Part shown: positions 31,082-39,674 of the stretch, one piece after another
Position numbering within the stretch: the stretch's first letter is position 1
How the letters are laid out: each line of letters begins with the position of its first letter
NCBI GenBank assembly: GCA_023416955.1
Contig: JAEZGM010000041.1
Span: 56,970 to 120,969 of the forward strand
From: Bacillota bacterium
GTDB lineage: Bacteria; Bacillota; Clostridia; Oscillospirales; Acutalibacteraceae
DNA: 64,000 bases
Reading direction: 5' to 3'
Notes under the pieces: model-generated
What the model was told of the DNA's origin: nothing
Database searches by the model: none
What the model saw: only the letters and a program-made list of their open reading frames with translations
Translations under genes and position numbers: made by a program

Positions 31082-32365
31082 TTGGATAAATTCGTGATTA
31101 GAGGTGGCAGTCGTCTAACCGGCGAAGTCAGTATCAGCGGTGCTAAAAACGCCGCCATAGCGATTATTCCCGCAGCGATACTGGCAGACGATGTATGCCG
31201 TATCGAAAATGTACCGAATATTACAGATGTTACCGCAATTACAAGAATTTTATATGATATGGGTGCGAAAGTTCGCACAGTCGGAAAAGGTACGATTGAG
31301 ATTGACCCAAGATCAATTCATACCCATGTAGCTTCTTATGAATTGGCCCGACATATTCGCGGCTCTTATTATTTGCTCGGTGCTCTTTTAGGCCGCTTCC
31401 ATCACGCGGTGGTCACCATGCCGGGCGGCTGTGACTTTGGCGTTCGCCCGATTGACCAGCATTTGAAAGGATTTGCCGCACTCGGCGCAACTTATAAGTT
31501 AGAAGGCGGGATGGTGGACGTCAGCGCGGGGTCGCTGACCGGTGCGAATATTTACCTTGATGTTGTTTCTGTCGGCGCGACTGTTAATATCATGTTGGCG
31601 GCCGTTAAGGCAAAAGGATTTACTTTAATTGAAAATGCGGCGAAAGAACCTCATATTGTTGACCTTGCCAACTTTTTAAATTCGATGGGTGCCGATATCC
31701 GCGGCGCGGGAACCGATGTCATTAAAATTTACGGTGTGGATCATTTGAACGGAACAACATATTCGATTATTCCCGACCAGATTGAAGCGGGCACCTATAT
31801 GGTGGCGGCTGCGGCGACGGGCGGCGATGTTCTTGTAAAGAACGTGATCCCGAAGCATCTGGAATCCATTTCCGCCAAGCTGGAAGAAATGGGCGTTCTG
31901 GTGGAGGAGTTTGACGATTCCATCCGTGTGTGCCGTGCAGGGAAATTAAATAAGTGCAACATTAAGACAATGCCGCATCCCGGTTTTCCGACCGATATGC
32001 AGCCTCAGGTCGCGGTGCTGCTTTCCATTGCAAACGGTACAAGCATTATTAATGAAAGTGTTTGGGATAACCGTTTTCGTTATGTTGAGGAATTAAAACG
32101 TATGGGAGCCCAGATTTCCGTTGACGGCAAGCTGGCCGTTGTGGAAGGGGTAGATCATCTGAATGCTGCGCCGGTAAAGGCAACCGATTTGCGCGCGGGC
32201 GCTGCAATGCTGATTGCGGCTCTTGCGGCAAAAGGAAGCACGCAGGTTGAGGATATCAGCCATATAGAACGCGGATATGAAGATGTAGAGGAAAAGCTTC
32301 GCAGCTTAGGTGCGGATATTCAGAGGATTCATGTTCCCGAACCGGCTGTCGCTCAGGCGATTTAA
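31082..32365 (+). CDS. murA: UDP-N-acetylglucosamine 1-carboxyvinyltransferase
   Basis: The first committed step of peptidoglycan synthesis: transfer of enolpyruvate from PEP to UDP-GlcNAc in the cytoplasm. The start FVIRGGSRLTGEVSISGAKNAA contains the conserved lysine. The reactive cysteine is present in MPGGCDFGVRPID near residue 116, so fosfomycin sensitivity would be expected. A central DMQPQ segment and C-terminal DLRAGAAMLIAAL are also present. TTG at 31082 is chosen (GGAG 9 nt upstream; classical N-terminus), giving 427 residues. WalJ and RlmH genes follow, a common arrangement. Confidence 0.96.
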   Translation: MDKFVIRGGSRLTGEVSISGAKNAAIAIIPAAILADDVCRIENVPNITDVTAITRILYDMGAKVRTVGKGTIEIDPRSIHTHVASYELARHIRGSYYLLGALLGRFHHAVVTMPGGCDFGVRPIDQHLKGFAALGATYKLEGGMVDVSAGSLTGANIYLDVVSVGATVNIMLAAVKAKGFTLIENAAKEPHIVDLANFLNSMGADIRGAGTDVIKIYGVDHLNGTTYSIIPDQIEAGTYMVAAAATGGDVLVKNVIPKHLESISAKLEEMGVLVEEFDDSIRVCRAGKLNKCNIKTMPHPGFPTDMQPQVAVLLSIANGTSIINESVWDNRFRYVEELKRMGAQISVDGKLAVVEGVDHLNAAPVKATDLRAGAAMLIAALAAKGSTQVEDISHIERGYEDVEEKLRSLGADIQRIHVPEPAVAQAI

Positions 32366-32433
32366 GAATCATAACAGGAACGGAAATGGGATGGACGGGA
32401 GTCTTTCCCTTTTCTTATATTTGGAGGTTCAAT

Positions 32434-33228
32434 ATGGCTAGGCTTTGTCCGCTGTTCAGCGGAAGCAGCGGAAACAGTTATTACATAGGTTCGGCGACTG
32501 CCGGAATTTTAATCGACGCGGGACGTTCCGCGAAACAAATGGAGCAGATGCTGGCGTGCTCCGGGATTGACACCGGCGCGATACAGGGGATTTTTGTCAC
32601 CCATGAGCATTCCGACCATATCAAGGGGCTGCGTGTGTTTGCTTCCCGCTATCATATTCCGGTCTACACCTCCCTCGGTACGCTGCGGGAGTTGGAGCGG
32701 ATGGGCTGCCTGGAAGGAAATTTTGAGTGCGGCGTCATTGACGGCAGCGGAATGGAAAGCGCGGGTATGTATGTTGAGCCGTTCCGCACTTCGCACGACA
32801 GCGCGGAAAGCGTTGGCTACCGTGTGCGAACCTATGACGACCGCTCTGTTTGCGTTTCAACCGATTTGGGATACATGTCCGACGAAGTGCGCGGCGCGCT
32901 GACAGGGGCTGATTTGGTAGTCCTGGAGTCCAATCACGATGTCGGTATGCTGAATAACGGGCCGTACCCTTACCCGCTTAAAAAAAGAATCCTGTCCAAG
33001 ATCGGTCACCTTTCCAATGAAGCCTGTGCGGACGAACTGTGCGGTTTGGCTGAAAGCGGTACGACGCGCTTTGTGCTTGCGCACCTCAGTGCTGAGAACA
33101 ATACGCCCGACCTTGCATATCAGACGGCTCTGTGCGCGCTGACCATGGCGGGAATGAAGATCGGCACCGACTTTGAGCTGAGCGTCGCGCCAAGGGAGAA
33201 TACCGCAGGGAAAATTACGGTTTTTTAG
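32434..33228 (+). CDS. WalJ/YycJ-type metallo-beta-lactamase-fold hydrolase
   Basis: A 264-residue MBL-fold protein of the WalJ (YycJ) family, which co-occurs with wall and DNA-metabolism genes. It starts with LCPLFSGSSGNSYYIG. The metal-binding motif is THEHSDHIKG (HXHXDH, about residues 56-64), with STDLGYMS near 145 and LESNHD near 165. Some relatives are 5'-exonucleases; the substrate here is unknown. ATG at 32434 with GGAGG upstream is used rather than the longer open frame. rlmH starts 9 bp downstream. Confidence 0.92.
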   Translation: MARLCPLFSGSSGNSYYIGSATAGILIDAGRSAKQMEQMLACSGIDTGAIQGIFVTHEHSDHIKGLRVFASRYHIPVYTSLGTLRELERMGCLEGNFECGVIDGSGMESAGMYVEPFRTSHDSAESVGYRVRTYDDRSVCVSTDLGYMSDEVRGALTGADLVVLESNHDVGMLNNGPYPYPLKKRILSKIGHLSNEACADELCGLAESGTTRFVLAHLSAENNTPDLAYQTALCALTMAGMKIGTDFELSVAPRENTAGKITVF

Positions 33229-33237
33229 GAGGCAGGA

Positions 33238-33717
33238 ATGGTAACGGTTCAGATTCTATGCGTGGGCAAACTGAAGGAAGCTTACTGGAGGGACGCCTGT
33301 ACGAAATATGGCAAGCGGCTGCAGCCTTTCTGTCGGTTTTCCATAACGGAGCTGTCGGAGTCGCGCCTGCCCGACAATCCTTCTCCAGCACAGATTGTGT
33401 CGGCGCTGCACAGCGAGGGGGAGAAGCTGCTCGCCGCTTCCGAAAGCTCCGTGCGCATTGCCCTTTGTATTGAGGGGAAAACACTTTCTTCCGAACAGCT
33501 TGCGGAGAAAATCAGCAGGCTGACGGTAAACGGCGCGAGTGCACTGTCCTTTCTCATTGGCAGCTCGTTCGGACTGAGCGACGAAGTCAAGCAGGCCGCC
33601 GACCTGCGCCTTTCCATGTCGCCCATGACGTTTCCCCATCAGCTTGCGCGCGTGATGCTTTGCGAGCAGGTATACCGGGCATTTCAAATTAATCACCATG
33701 GGAAATATCATAAATAG
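33238..33717 (+). CDS. rlmH: 23S rRNA (pseudouridine1915-N3)-methyltransferase
   Basis: RlmH (159 residues), a small SPOUT methyltransferase that acts on m3-pseudouridine 1915 in helix 69 of 23S rRNA. The N-terminus is VTVQILCVGKLKEAYW, and the SAM-binding knot is SFLIGSSFGLSDEV near 102. The conserved end is RVMLCEQVYRAFQINHHGKYHK. AGGAGG precedes the ATG. It forms part of a murA-walJ-rlmH run. Confidence 0.97.
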   Translation: MVTVQILCVGKLKEAYWRDACTKYGKRLQPFCRFSITELSESRLPDNPSPAQIVSALHSEGEKLLAASESSVRIALCIEGKTLSSEQLAEKISRLTVNGASALSFLIGSSFGLSDEVKQAADLRLSMSPMTFPHQLARVMLCEQVYRAFQINHHGKYHK

Positions 33718-33737
33718 GAAATAAAGGAGTGAACCGT

Positions 33738-34289
33738 ATGATAGGAGCAGGAACACAAACTATAGAAACAGAGCGGCTGATTTTGCGGGAATTTACGCTT
33801 GACGATGTTGGCGCAATGTTCCGAAACTGGACACAGGACCCGGATGTAACGAGGTTCCTTCGCTGGGCGCCGCATTCGGATGAGCAGGTAACCACCGATT
33901 TGGTGAAAAAATGGATGGCGCAGTACGGAGATTCGGATTACTACCACTGGGTGATTGCGCTGAAAGAGAGTAATATGCCGATTGGCTCTATCGGTATTCT
34001 TAATGTTTCGGTACTGGATGAATCCGGAGAAATCGGCTATGCCGTCGGGAAACCGTGGTGGGGGCAGGGGTACACAGCCGAAGCGACAAAAACGGTGATT
34101 GCGTTTGCGTTTGAACAGGTCGGATTTCATCGCCTTGAAGCCTACCATTCCGTTAATAATCCCGCTTCCGGCCGGGTCATGCAAAAATGCGGCATGACGC
34201 TGGAGGGCAGATTGCGCCACAAGTACAAATGCAGCGAGGGGTTTCAGGATTGTGACCTGTACGCGATACTTAATGAAACGGCTGATTGA
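33738..34289 (+). CDS. GNAT-family (RimJ/RimL-type) N-acetyltransferase
   Basis: A 183-residue acetyltransferase with the RimJ/RimL pattern: TERLILREFTLDD at the start, WVIALKESNMPIGSIG in the middle, and the acetyl-CoA loop VGKPWWGQGYTAEA near 107. The tail HSVNNPASGRVMQKCGM follows. The acceptor could be a protein N-terminus or a small amine. ATG at 33738 has AAAGGAG 8 nt upstream and is preferred over GTG 33729. It is not functionally linked to its neighbours in an obvious way. Confidence 0.9.
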   Translation: MIGAGTQTIETERLILREFTLDDVGAMFRNWTQDPDVTRFLRWAPHSDEQVTTDLVKKWMAQYGDSDYYHWVIALKESNMPIGSIGILNVSVLDESGEIGYAVGKPWWGQGYTAEATKTVIAFAFEQVGFHRLEAYHSVNNPASGRVMQKCGMTLEGRLRHKYKCSEGFQDCDLYAILNETAD

Positions 34290-34384
34290 ATATGTAATAT
34301 TTTGCACAGATTTGCAAGATATATAACGAAATAATTCAAAACTACAGAAAATAAATCATATTAACCGAAAATTTGTGCATAAAA

Positions 34385-34402
34385 TTGAAAGTTTACTTTC
34401 AA
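34385..34402 (+). promoter_or_regulatory. palindrome upstream of the glnA promoter
   Basis: TTGAAAG-TTTA-CTTTCAA, perfect 7-bp arms ending 11 bp before the -35 box. It is a plausible operator or activator site. It does not fit the GlnR/TnrA consensus TGTNAN7TNACA. Confidence 0.4.
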
Positions 34403-34413
34403 AACGAAATGCA

Positions 34414-34442
34414 TTGACAGGGAATCACAAATATAATATTAT
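34414..34442 (+). promoter_or_regulatory. sigma-A promoter for glnA
   Basis: TTGACA (34414-34419), a 17-bp spacer and TATTAT (34437-34442). Start expected near 34449, giving an 85-nt leader. Confidence 0.75.
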
Positions 34443-34471
34443 AGTAGTAATATTGAAGTGGACACGAAATT

Positions 34472-34519
34472 AATGACAAGGAGGTTCTGACAAAGAGCAG
34501 CCTTGTTATTTTCATTTTT
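34472..34519 (+). terminator. terminator-like hairpin in the glnA leader (possible ANTAR-controlled attenuator)
   Basis: AATGACAAGG (34472-34481) pairs with CCTTGTTATT (34501-34510) over 10 bp with one G-U. TTCATTTTT follows. It lies between the glnA promoter and its ribosome site, so it could end transcription before glnA unless read through. The inner part also allows CTG/CAG with an 8-nt loop ACAAAGAG. An ANTAR-domain gene follows glnA. Confidence 0.6.
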
Positions 34520-34533
34520 AGGGAGGTATTTGA

Positions 34534-35865
34534 TTGGCCAGATATACAAAAGACGATATTATTCGCATGATTGAGGAGAATAATATCCGGTTTATCAGAC
34601 TGCAGTTTACCGACATTTTTGGAATGCTGAAAAATGTTGCAATTACAAACAGCCAGATTGTGAAGGCGCTGGACAACAAATGCATGTTTGACGGCTCCTC
34701 TATTGAAGGGTTTGTGCGTATCGAAGAATCGGATATGTACCTTCACCCCGATTTGGACACATTCGCGATTCTGCCCTGGCACACGCAGCATGGAAGCGTT
34801 GCCCGGCTGATCTGTGATATTTATAAACCGGACGGTACTCCGTTTGAGGGAGATCCGCGTTATGTGCTGAAAAAGACGGTTCAGGCGGCGGCAGAGATGG
34901 GATACACCTTCAATGTCGGCCCCGAATGCGAGTTCTTCCTGTTTAATACCGATGAATTCGGTCATCCTACAACCATCACTCACGATACCGCCGGTTATTT
35001 TGACCTTGGCCCTTCCGATCTGGGCGAAAGCGCAAGGCGCGACATCTGCCTGAACTTGGAGGAAATGGGTTTTGAAATTGAGGCTTCCCACCACGAAGTG
35101 GCAATCGCTCAGCATGAGATCGATTTTAAATACAGTGAGGCGCTTTCCGCGGCCGACAATATCCTGACCTTTAAAATGGTTGTGAAATCCTGTGCCGACG
35201 CGCACGGACTGAGCGCGACCTTCATGCCAAAACCGGTCTATGGTCAGGCGGGCTCCGGTATGCATACCAATATGTCTCTGTTCAAAGACGGAAGGAACGC
35301 GTTTTACGACCCGAAAAGCGAGACCGGATTAAGCCACATTGCCTATAACTTCATTGCGGGTGTACTAAAGCACATCAAGGGGATGTGCGCCATTACGAAC
35401 CCGCTTGTAAACTCCTACAAACGGCTGGTTCCCGGCTATGAAGCCCCCTGCCACATTGCGTGGACGCTGAGCAACCGCAGCGCGCTGATCCGCGTGCCCG
35501 CGGCCCGAAACCTCGGCACCCGCATCGAACTGCGCAACCCGGATCCTTCCTGCAACCCGTACCTCGAGTTCGCGGTGCTGCTCGCTGCGGGACTGGACGG
35601 AATCAAAAACGACCTGACGCCGCCGGCGGCGGTATCCGCGAATATCTATGACTTTAATCCGCAGGAGCGTGAGGCCGCCGGAATCGACAGTCTGCCGGCT
35701 GACCTGTTCAGCGCAATTTCCGAAATGAAGGAAGATTCGTTTATCCGCGAGGTTCTGGGCGATCATGTACTCAGCAAATATACAGAGGCGAAAGAAAAGG
35801 AATGGTATGATTTTTCCACCGCTGTTACGGAATGGGAATTGAAGGAATACCTGAATAAATTTTAA
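34534..35865 (+). CDS. glnA: glutamine synthetase, type I
   Basis: ATP-dependent synthesis of glutamine from glutamate and ammonia (443 residues, GSI-alpha size). FDGSSIEGFVRIEESDMYLHPD near residue 50, the metal site GPECEFFLF near 130, the ATP-binding KPVYGQAGSGMHTNMS near 233, and NSYKRLVPGYEAPCH near 290 are all present. Start is TTG at 34534 behind AGGGAGGT. It lacks the adenylylation-type extension and is the length of Bacillus-like enzymes. The leader contains a terminator-like hairpin, and the next gene is an ANTAR antiterminator. Confidence 0.97.
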   Translation: MARYTKDDIIRMIEENNIRFIRLQFTDIFGMLKNVAITNSQIVKALDNKCMFDGSSIEGFVRIEESDMYLHPDLDTFAILPWHTQHGSVARLICDIYKPDGTPFEGDPRYVLKKTVQAAAEMGYTFNVGPECEFFLFNTDEFGHPTTITHDTAGYFDLGPSDLGESARRDICLNLEEMGFEIEASHHEVAIAQHEIDFKYSEALSAADNILTFKMVVKSCADAHGLSATFMPKPVYGQAGSGMHTNMSLFKDGRNAFYDPKSETGLSHIAYNFIAGVLKHIKGMCAITNPLVNSYKRLVPGYEAPCHIAWTLSNRSALIRVPAARNLGTRIELRNPDPSCNPYLEFAVLLAAGLDGIKNDLTPPAAVSANIYDFNPQEREAAGIDSLPADLFSAISEMKEDSFIREVLGDHVLSKYTEAKEKEWYDFSTAVTEWELKEYLNKF

Positions 35866-35898
35866 TTTGTCCTATTCCTTGCCACGGAGTTGTTGATT

Positions 35899-36438
35899 AT
35901 GAGCAGTATTTTGGTAGCAAATTCCAATGAAGATTCCGCTAAAAAAATTGCGGCGGTGCTTCGCTCCGGTGGACTGAATGTAAGCGGTGTGTGTTCGGCG
36001 GGGTCGCAGGTCATCAATTTTACCAACCGGCATTATCAGGGCGGTGTTGTGGTCTGCAGTGAAAAGCTGAAAGATATGCCCGCGGTCGGTCTTCCGAAGA
36101 CAGTCAGTCAGAACTACGATTTTGTGTTTATCCTGCGCTCACAACTCCCGCCTGCTTCGGACATGGCGGTTTGCAGTCTGTATATGCCGCTGAACCGCGT
36201 TGAACTGTTCTCTACGGTAAATATGCTGCTGGATCTTTCCGGTTATACCAGTTTGAGCGTGAAAAAAATGATTGCCAGTGGAACAGTGAACGATAAAGAA
36301 GTCATTGAGTCGGCGAAAAACCTGTTGATTACGCGCAACCACCTTACGGAGGCGCAGGCGCACCGCTTTATTCAGAAAAAGAGCATGGACAACGGAAAAA
36401 AGATGGCGGAAACCGCGCTGATTATAATGAATTCGTAA
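35899..36438 (+). CDS. ANTAR-domain antiterminator with pseudo-receiver
   Basis: A 179-residue response-regulator-like protein. Residues 1 to about 115 resemble a receiver domain, but the phosphorylation strand reads GGVVVCSEKL, with Cys where Asp is expected. It is therefore probably not phosphorylated in the usual way. The C-terminal ANTAR domain (about 125-179) shows the hallmark NHLTEAQAHRFIQKKSMDNG followed by KKMAETALIIM. ANTAR proteins bind paired RNA hairpins and prevent termination (EutV, NasR). It follows glnA by 33 bp, so control of the terminator-like hairpin in the glnA leader is a natural hypothesis. ATG at 35899 has GGAG 9 nt upstream. Confidence 0.88.
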   Translation: MSSILVANSNEDSAKKIAAVLRSGGLNVSGVCSAGSQVINFTNRHYQGGVVVCSEKLKDMPAVGLPKTVSQNYDFVFILRSQLPPASDMAVCSLYMPLNRVELFSTVNMLLDLSGYTSLSVKKMIASGTVNDKEVIESAKNLLITRNHLTEAQAHRFIQKKSMDNGKKMAETALIIMNS

Positions 36439-36453
36439 GCGGGAGGTTATTCT

Positions 36454-37290
36454 GTGAAATTTACGAAGATGCAGGGCATCGGAAATAATTATATTTATAT
36501 TAATTGTTTTGAAGAAACGGTGGAAGACCCCGGCGCACTTTCTGTGCGTCTGAGCGATGTGCATTTCGGCGTCGGTTCCGACGGGGTGATCTTAATTGCG
36601 CCGTCCGAAAAGGCGGATTGCCGTATGGATATTTACAATGCCGATGGTTCCCGCGCTATGATGTGCGGCAACGGGATTCGCTGCGTGGGCAAATATGTTT
36701 ATGAGCGCGGCATTGCCAAAAAGGAAACGCTTACGGTTGAAACCCTGAGTGGCATCAAGACTTTAAAATTACAGGTCGAGAATGACATTGTAACTTCTGT
36801 TACAGTCAATATGGGAAAGCCGATCCTGAAACCGGCGGAAATTCCGGCGCTGTTCGGCGGCGACCGGGTGATTGATGCGCCTTTTACAGTGGATGGGGAT
36901 TCATACCGCGTCACCTGTGTTTCCATGGGAAATCCACATTGCGTCACGTTTACAGAGAATGTTGATGGCTTGGATTTGGAGCACATCGGGCCGAAATTTG
37001 AAACACACCCCGCTTTCCCGAATCGGGTCAACACGGAGTTTGTCCAAATACTGAATAAAAATGAAGTAAAAATGCGTGTTTGGGAACGCGGCTCCGGGGA
37101 AACATGGGCGTGCGGAACCGGTGCGTGCGCGGTAGCGGTCGCCTGCATATTAAATCATAAAACAGATCATAATGTGTTGATACATCTTAGAGGCGGCGAT
37201 CTTCAAATTGTTTGGGATGCCGGGGAAACCGGCAGCGTATTTATGACCGGCCCCGCCGCATTTATTTTTGACGGCGAGATAAAACTGTGA
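36454..37290 (+). CDS. dapF: diaminopimelate epimerase
   Basis: Converts LL- to meso-diaminopimelate for peptidoglycan and lysine (278 residues). The two catalytic cysteines are in MMCGNGIRC (about residue 70) and WACGTGACAVAVA near 218. FTKMQGIGNNYIY opens the protein. Start is GTG at 36454, with GGGAGG 7 nt upstream. The promoter of dapL overlaps its stop region. dapL next door makes its substrate. Confidence 0.97.
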   Translation: MKFTKMQGIGNNYIYINCFEETVEDPGALSVRLSDVHFGVGSDGVILIAPSEKADCRMDIYNADGSRAMMCGNGIRCVGKYVYERGIAKKETLTVETLSGIKTLKLQVENDIVTSVTVNMGKPILKPAEIPALFGGDRVIDAPFTVDGDSYRVTCVSMGNPHCVTFTENVDGLDLEHIGPKFETHPAFPNRVNTEFVQILNKNEVKMRVWERGSGETWACGTGACAVAVACILNHKTDHNVLIHLRGGDLQIVWDAGETGSVFMTGPAAFIFDGEIKL

Positions 37291-37296
37291 TATAAT
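37268..37296 (+). promoter_or_regulatory. sigma-A promoter for dapL, inside the dapF 3' end
   Basis: TTGACG (37268-37273), exactly 17 bp, TATAAT (37291-37296). The -35 and spacer are dapF codons and the -10 follows the stop codon, so dapL can be expressed independently. Confidence 0.7.
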
Positions 37297-37343
37297 GCAT
37301 AATTGATGTATAAATATACATTGATTTGAAAGGACTGTGAATT

Positions 37344-38564
37344 TTGGCTAGGATTAATCAAAACTTTATGAAACTTCCCCCCAACTATTTGTTTGCAGAT
37401 ATTGACGCAAGGACAGACGCTTTCTCAAAAGCACACCCCGAGGTTGAAATGATACGGCTGGGCATCGGCGACGTAACAAGACCGCTGCCGCAGGCGGTTG
37501 TGAACGCGATGAAATCCGCTGCCGATGAAATGGGGAATCCTGAAACGTTCCAGGGCTATGGTCCGTATACTGGCTTTGCTTTCCTGCGCGAAGCGATTGC
37601 AAAGCATGACTTTCAGGCGCGCGGCGTCGATATTGCGGCGGACGAAATCTTCGTGAGTGACGGAGCGAAAAGCGATACCGGGAGCATCGGCGATATTTTC
37701 GGCCTTGACAATGTTGTTGCGGTCTGCGACCCTGTGTATCCCGTTTATGTGGATACCAATGTAATGGCAGGGCGCGCCGGCGAGTATTCGGAAGAAAAAG
37801 GCTGGAGCAAGATCGTCTATATGCCCTGCCTGAAGGAAAACGGCTTTCTGCCGGAGCTGCCCAGGGAAAAGGCGGACTTGATTTACCTCTGCTTCCCGAA
37901 CAATCCTTCCGGTGTCGGCGTCAGCCGCGGCGAGCTGAAAAAATGGGTCGACTACGCGCTGCAAAACGATGCTGTCATTCTGTATGACGCGGCCTATGAA
38001 GCCTTTATTACAGAAAAGGATATGCCGCACAGTATTTTCGAAATTGAAGGCGCAAAAAACTGTGCGATTGAGTTCCGCAGCTTTTCCAAAACCGCCGGCT
38101 TCACCGGTACGCGTTGCGCGTTTACGGTGATTCCGAAGGAACTGACCGTGGAGGGCGTTTCCTTAAATAAACTGTGGGGCAGACGGCAGTCCACCAAAAT
38201 GAACGGCGTTTCCTATGTGATTCAGCGCGGAGCGGAAGCGGTTTTTTCCGAGGAAGGCCAGCGCGAAGTGCAGGAAAATATCAGCTATTACCTGAATAAC
38301 GCGAAAATTATCCGCGAAGGCCTTGCGAAAGCCGGATTTGAAGTATACGGCGGCGTGAACTCCCCCTATGTTTGGATGAAAACGCCGGGTGAACTGACCG
38401 CGTGGGATTTCTTTGATCTTTTGCTGGAAAAAACGGGTGTCGTCGGCACGCCGGGTTCCGGTTTTGGGACGAACGGGGAGGGTTTCTTCCGCTTGACTTC
38501 CTTTAATACAAAAGAAAATACGGAAAAAGCGGTTCAAAGAATCATTGATTCCTTTGGCAGGTAA
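37344..38564 (+). CDS. dapL: LL-diaminopimelate aminotransferase
   Basis: A class-I PLP aminotransferase (406 residues) that makes LL-DAP from tetrahydrodipicolinate and glutamate in one step, bypassing the acyl-blocked intermediates. The signature N-terminus MKLPPNYLFADIDAR is present, followed by MIRLGIGDVTRPLP. FQGYGPYTGFAFLR comes next, and the PLP lysine lies in RSFSKTAGFTGTR near 235. Start is TTG at 37344 with AAAGGA upstream. This route is typical of many anaerobic Clostridia, plants and chlamydiae. dapF supplies the next step. Confidence 0.97.
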   Translation: MARINQNFMKLPPNYLFADIDARTDAFSKAHPEVEMIRLGIGDVTRPLPQAVVNAMKSAADEMGNPETFQGYGPYTGFAFLREAIAKHDFQARGVDIAADEIFVSDGAKSDTGSIGDIFGLDNVVAVCDPVYPVYVDTNVMAGRAGEYSEEKGWSKIVYMPCLKENGFLPELPREKADLIYLCFPNNPSGVGVSRGELKKWVDYALQNDAVILYDAAYEAFITEKDMPHSIFEIEGAKNCAIEFRSFSKTAGFTGTRCAFTVIPKELTVEGVSLNKLWGRRQSTKMNGVSYVIQRGAEAVFSEEGQREVQENISYYLNNAKIIREGLAKAGFEVYGGVNSPYVWMKTPGELTAWDFFDLLLEKTGVVGTPGSGFGTNGEGFFRLTSFNTKENTEKAVQRIIDSFGR

Positions 38565-38597
38565 CACGATAAAATCAAAGAAACGGTTGGTGATAAA

Positions 38598-39674
38598 ATG
38601 AGAGCATTGCTCATGCTGGAAAATGGAATGACTTTCGAAGGCACCGGATTCGGTGACGAAAAAGATATTCTTTGCGAAGTCGTTTTTAACAGCGCAATGT
38701 GCGGATACTCCGAACTGCTGACTGACCCGTCCTACGCGGGTCAGGGGGTGATCATGACGTACCCGATGATGGGAAACTACGGAATCAGCTATGACGACGC
38801 GGAATCCACAAAGCCGTGGCTGAAAGCGTTTATTGTTCATTCCGTGGCGGGAAAAGCCAGCAACTTCCGTTGTGATGTGGATTTGGATACCTACCTGAAG
38901 CAGAACCATGTTCCCGGAATGCAGGGCATTGACACCCGCACTTTGACAAAGGTTTTGCGCGAAAGCGGCACCATGCGCGGCATGATTGCCTTCGGCGATC
39001 AAATCAACACGGAAGATATGAAAAAACAGATCGGCGCTTTTGTAATGGAATCCTGCGTTCCCGCTGTCAGCACGGGGGAGAGCAAAGTATACGGCGACGG
39101 ACCGGTAAAAATTGCGCTTGCCGATTATGGGGTGAAGAGCAACATTATCCGTTCCCTTGTAAAACGCGGCTGTACTGTGAAGTGCTTCCCCTATGACGCT
39201 TCTTTTGAAGAGATGATGGCGTTTTCTCCCGATGGGATCATGCTTTCCAACGGCCCGGGCGACCCGAAGGAATGCGTAAAATCCATTGCCGAACTGAAAA
39301 AAGTATATGCTTACGGAATCCCCACCTTCGCAATCTGCCTGGGTCATCAGCTGATGGCTTTGTCGCAGGGATTTGATACATATAAATTAAAATACGGCCA
39401 TAGGGGTATTAACCACCCTGTCAAGGATTTGTCAACCAACAGGGTTTATATTACTTCTCAGAACCACGGCTTCGTGGTGAATGGCGAAACCATTAATCCT
39501 TCAATTGCCGACGTCAGCTTCATCAGTATGAATGACGGCAGTATTGAAGGATTAAATTATAAAAACGGAAAAGTATTCTCCGTGCAGTTCCATCCGGAAG
39601 CGTCTCCCGGGCCGCTCGACACAGGCTTCCTGTTCGACCGTTTTCTGAATTTGATTGGAGGGGGCGCGCTATGA
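38598..39674 (+). CDS. carA: carbamoyl phosphate synthase, small (glutaminase) subunit
   Basis: Class-I glutamine amidotransferase subunit (358 residues) that supplies ammonia to CarB for carbamoyl phosphate (pyrimidines and arginine). The N-terminal CPSase domain has GYSELLTDPSYAGQ near 36. The triad cysteine is in FAICLGHQLMA near 246, with histidine and glutamate in VQFHPEASPG near 333. Its last codons overlap carB (ATGA), indicating coupled translation. Confidence 0.97.
   Translation: MRALLMLENGMTFEGTGFGDEKDILCEVVFNSAMCGYSELLTDPSYAGQGVIMTYPMMGNYGISYDDAESTKPWLKAFIVHSVAGKASNFRCDVDLDTYLKQNHVPGMQGIDTRTLTKVLRESGTMRGMIAFGDQINTEDMKKQIGAFVMESCVPAVSTGESKVYGDGPVKIALADYGVKSNIIRSLVKRGCTVKCFPYDASFEEMMAFSPDGIMLSNGPGDPKECVKSIAELKKVYAYGIPTFAICLGHQLMALSQGFDTYKLKYGHRGINHPVKDLSTNRVYITSQNHGFVVNGETINPSIADVSFISMNDGSIEGLNYKNGKVFSVQFHPEASPGPLDTGFLFDRFLNLIGGGAL

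Noticed and set aside
34449..34519. Textbook ANTAR two-hairpin target in the glnA leader
   Set aside because: Only one convincing hairpin was found, and its loop is not a clear A1/G4 hexaloop. Kept as a terminator-like leader and a hypothesis, not annotated as an ANTAR RNA.
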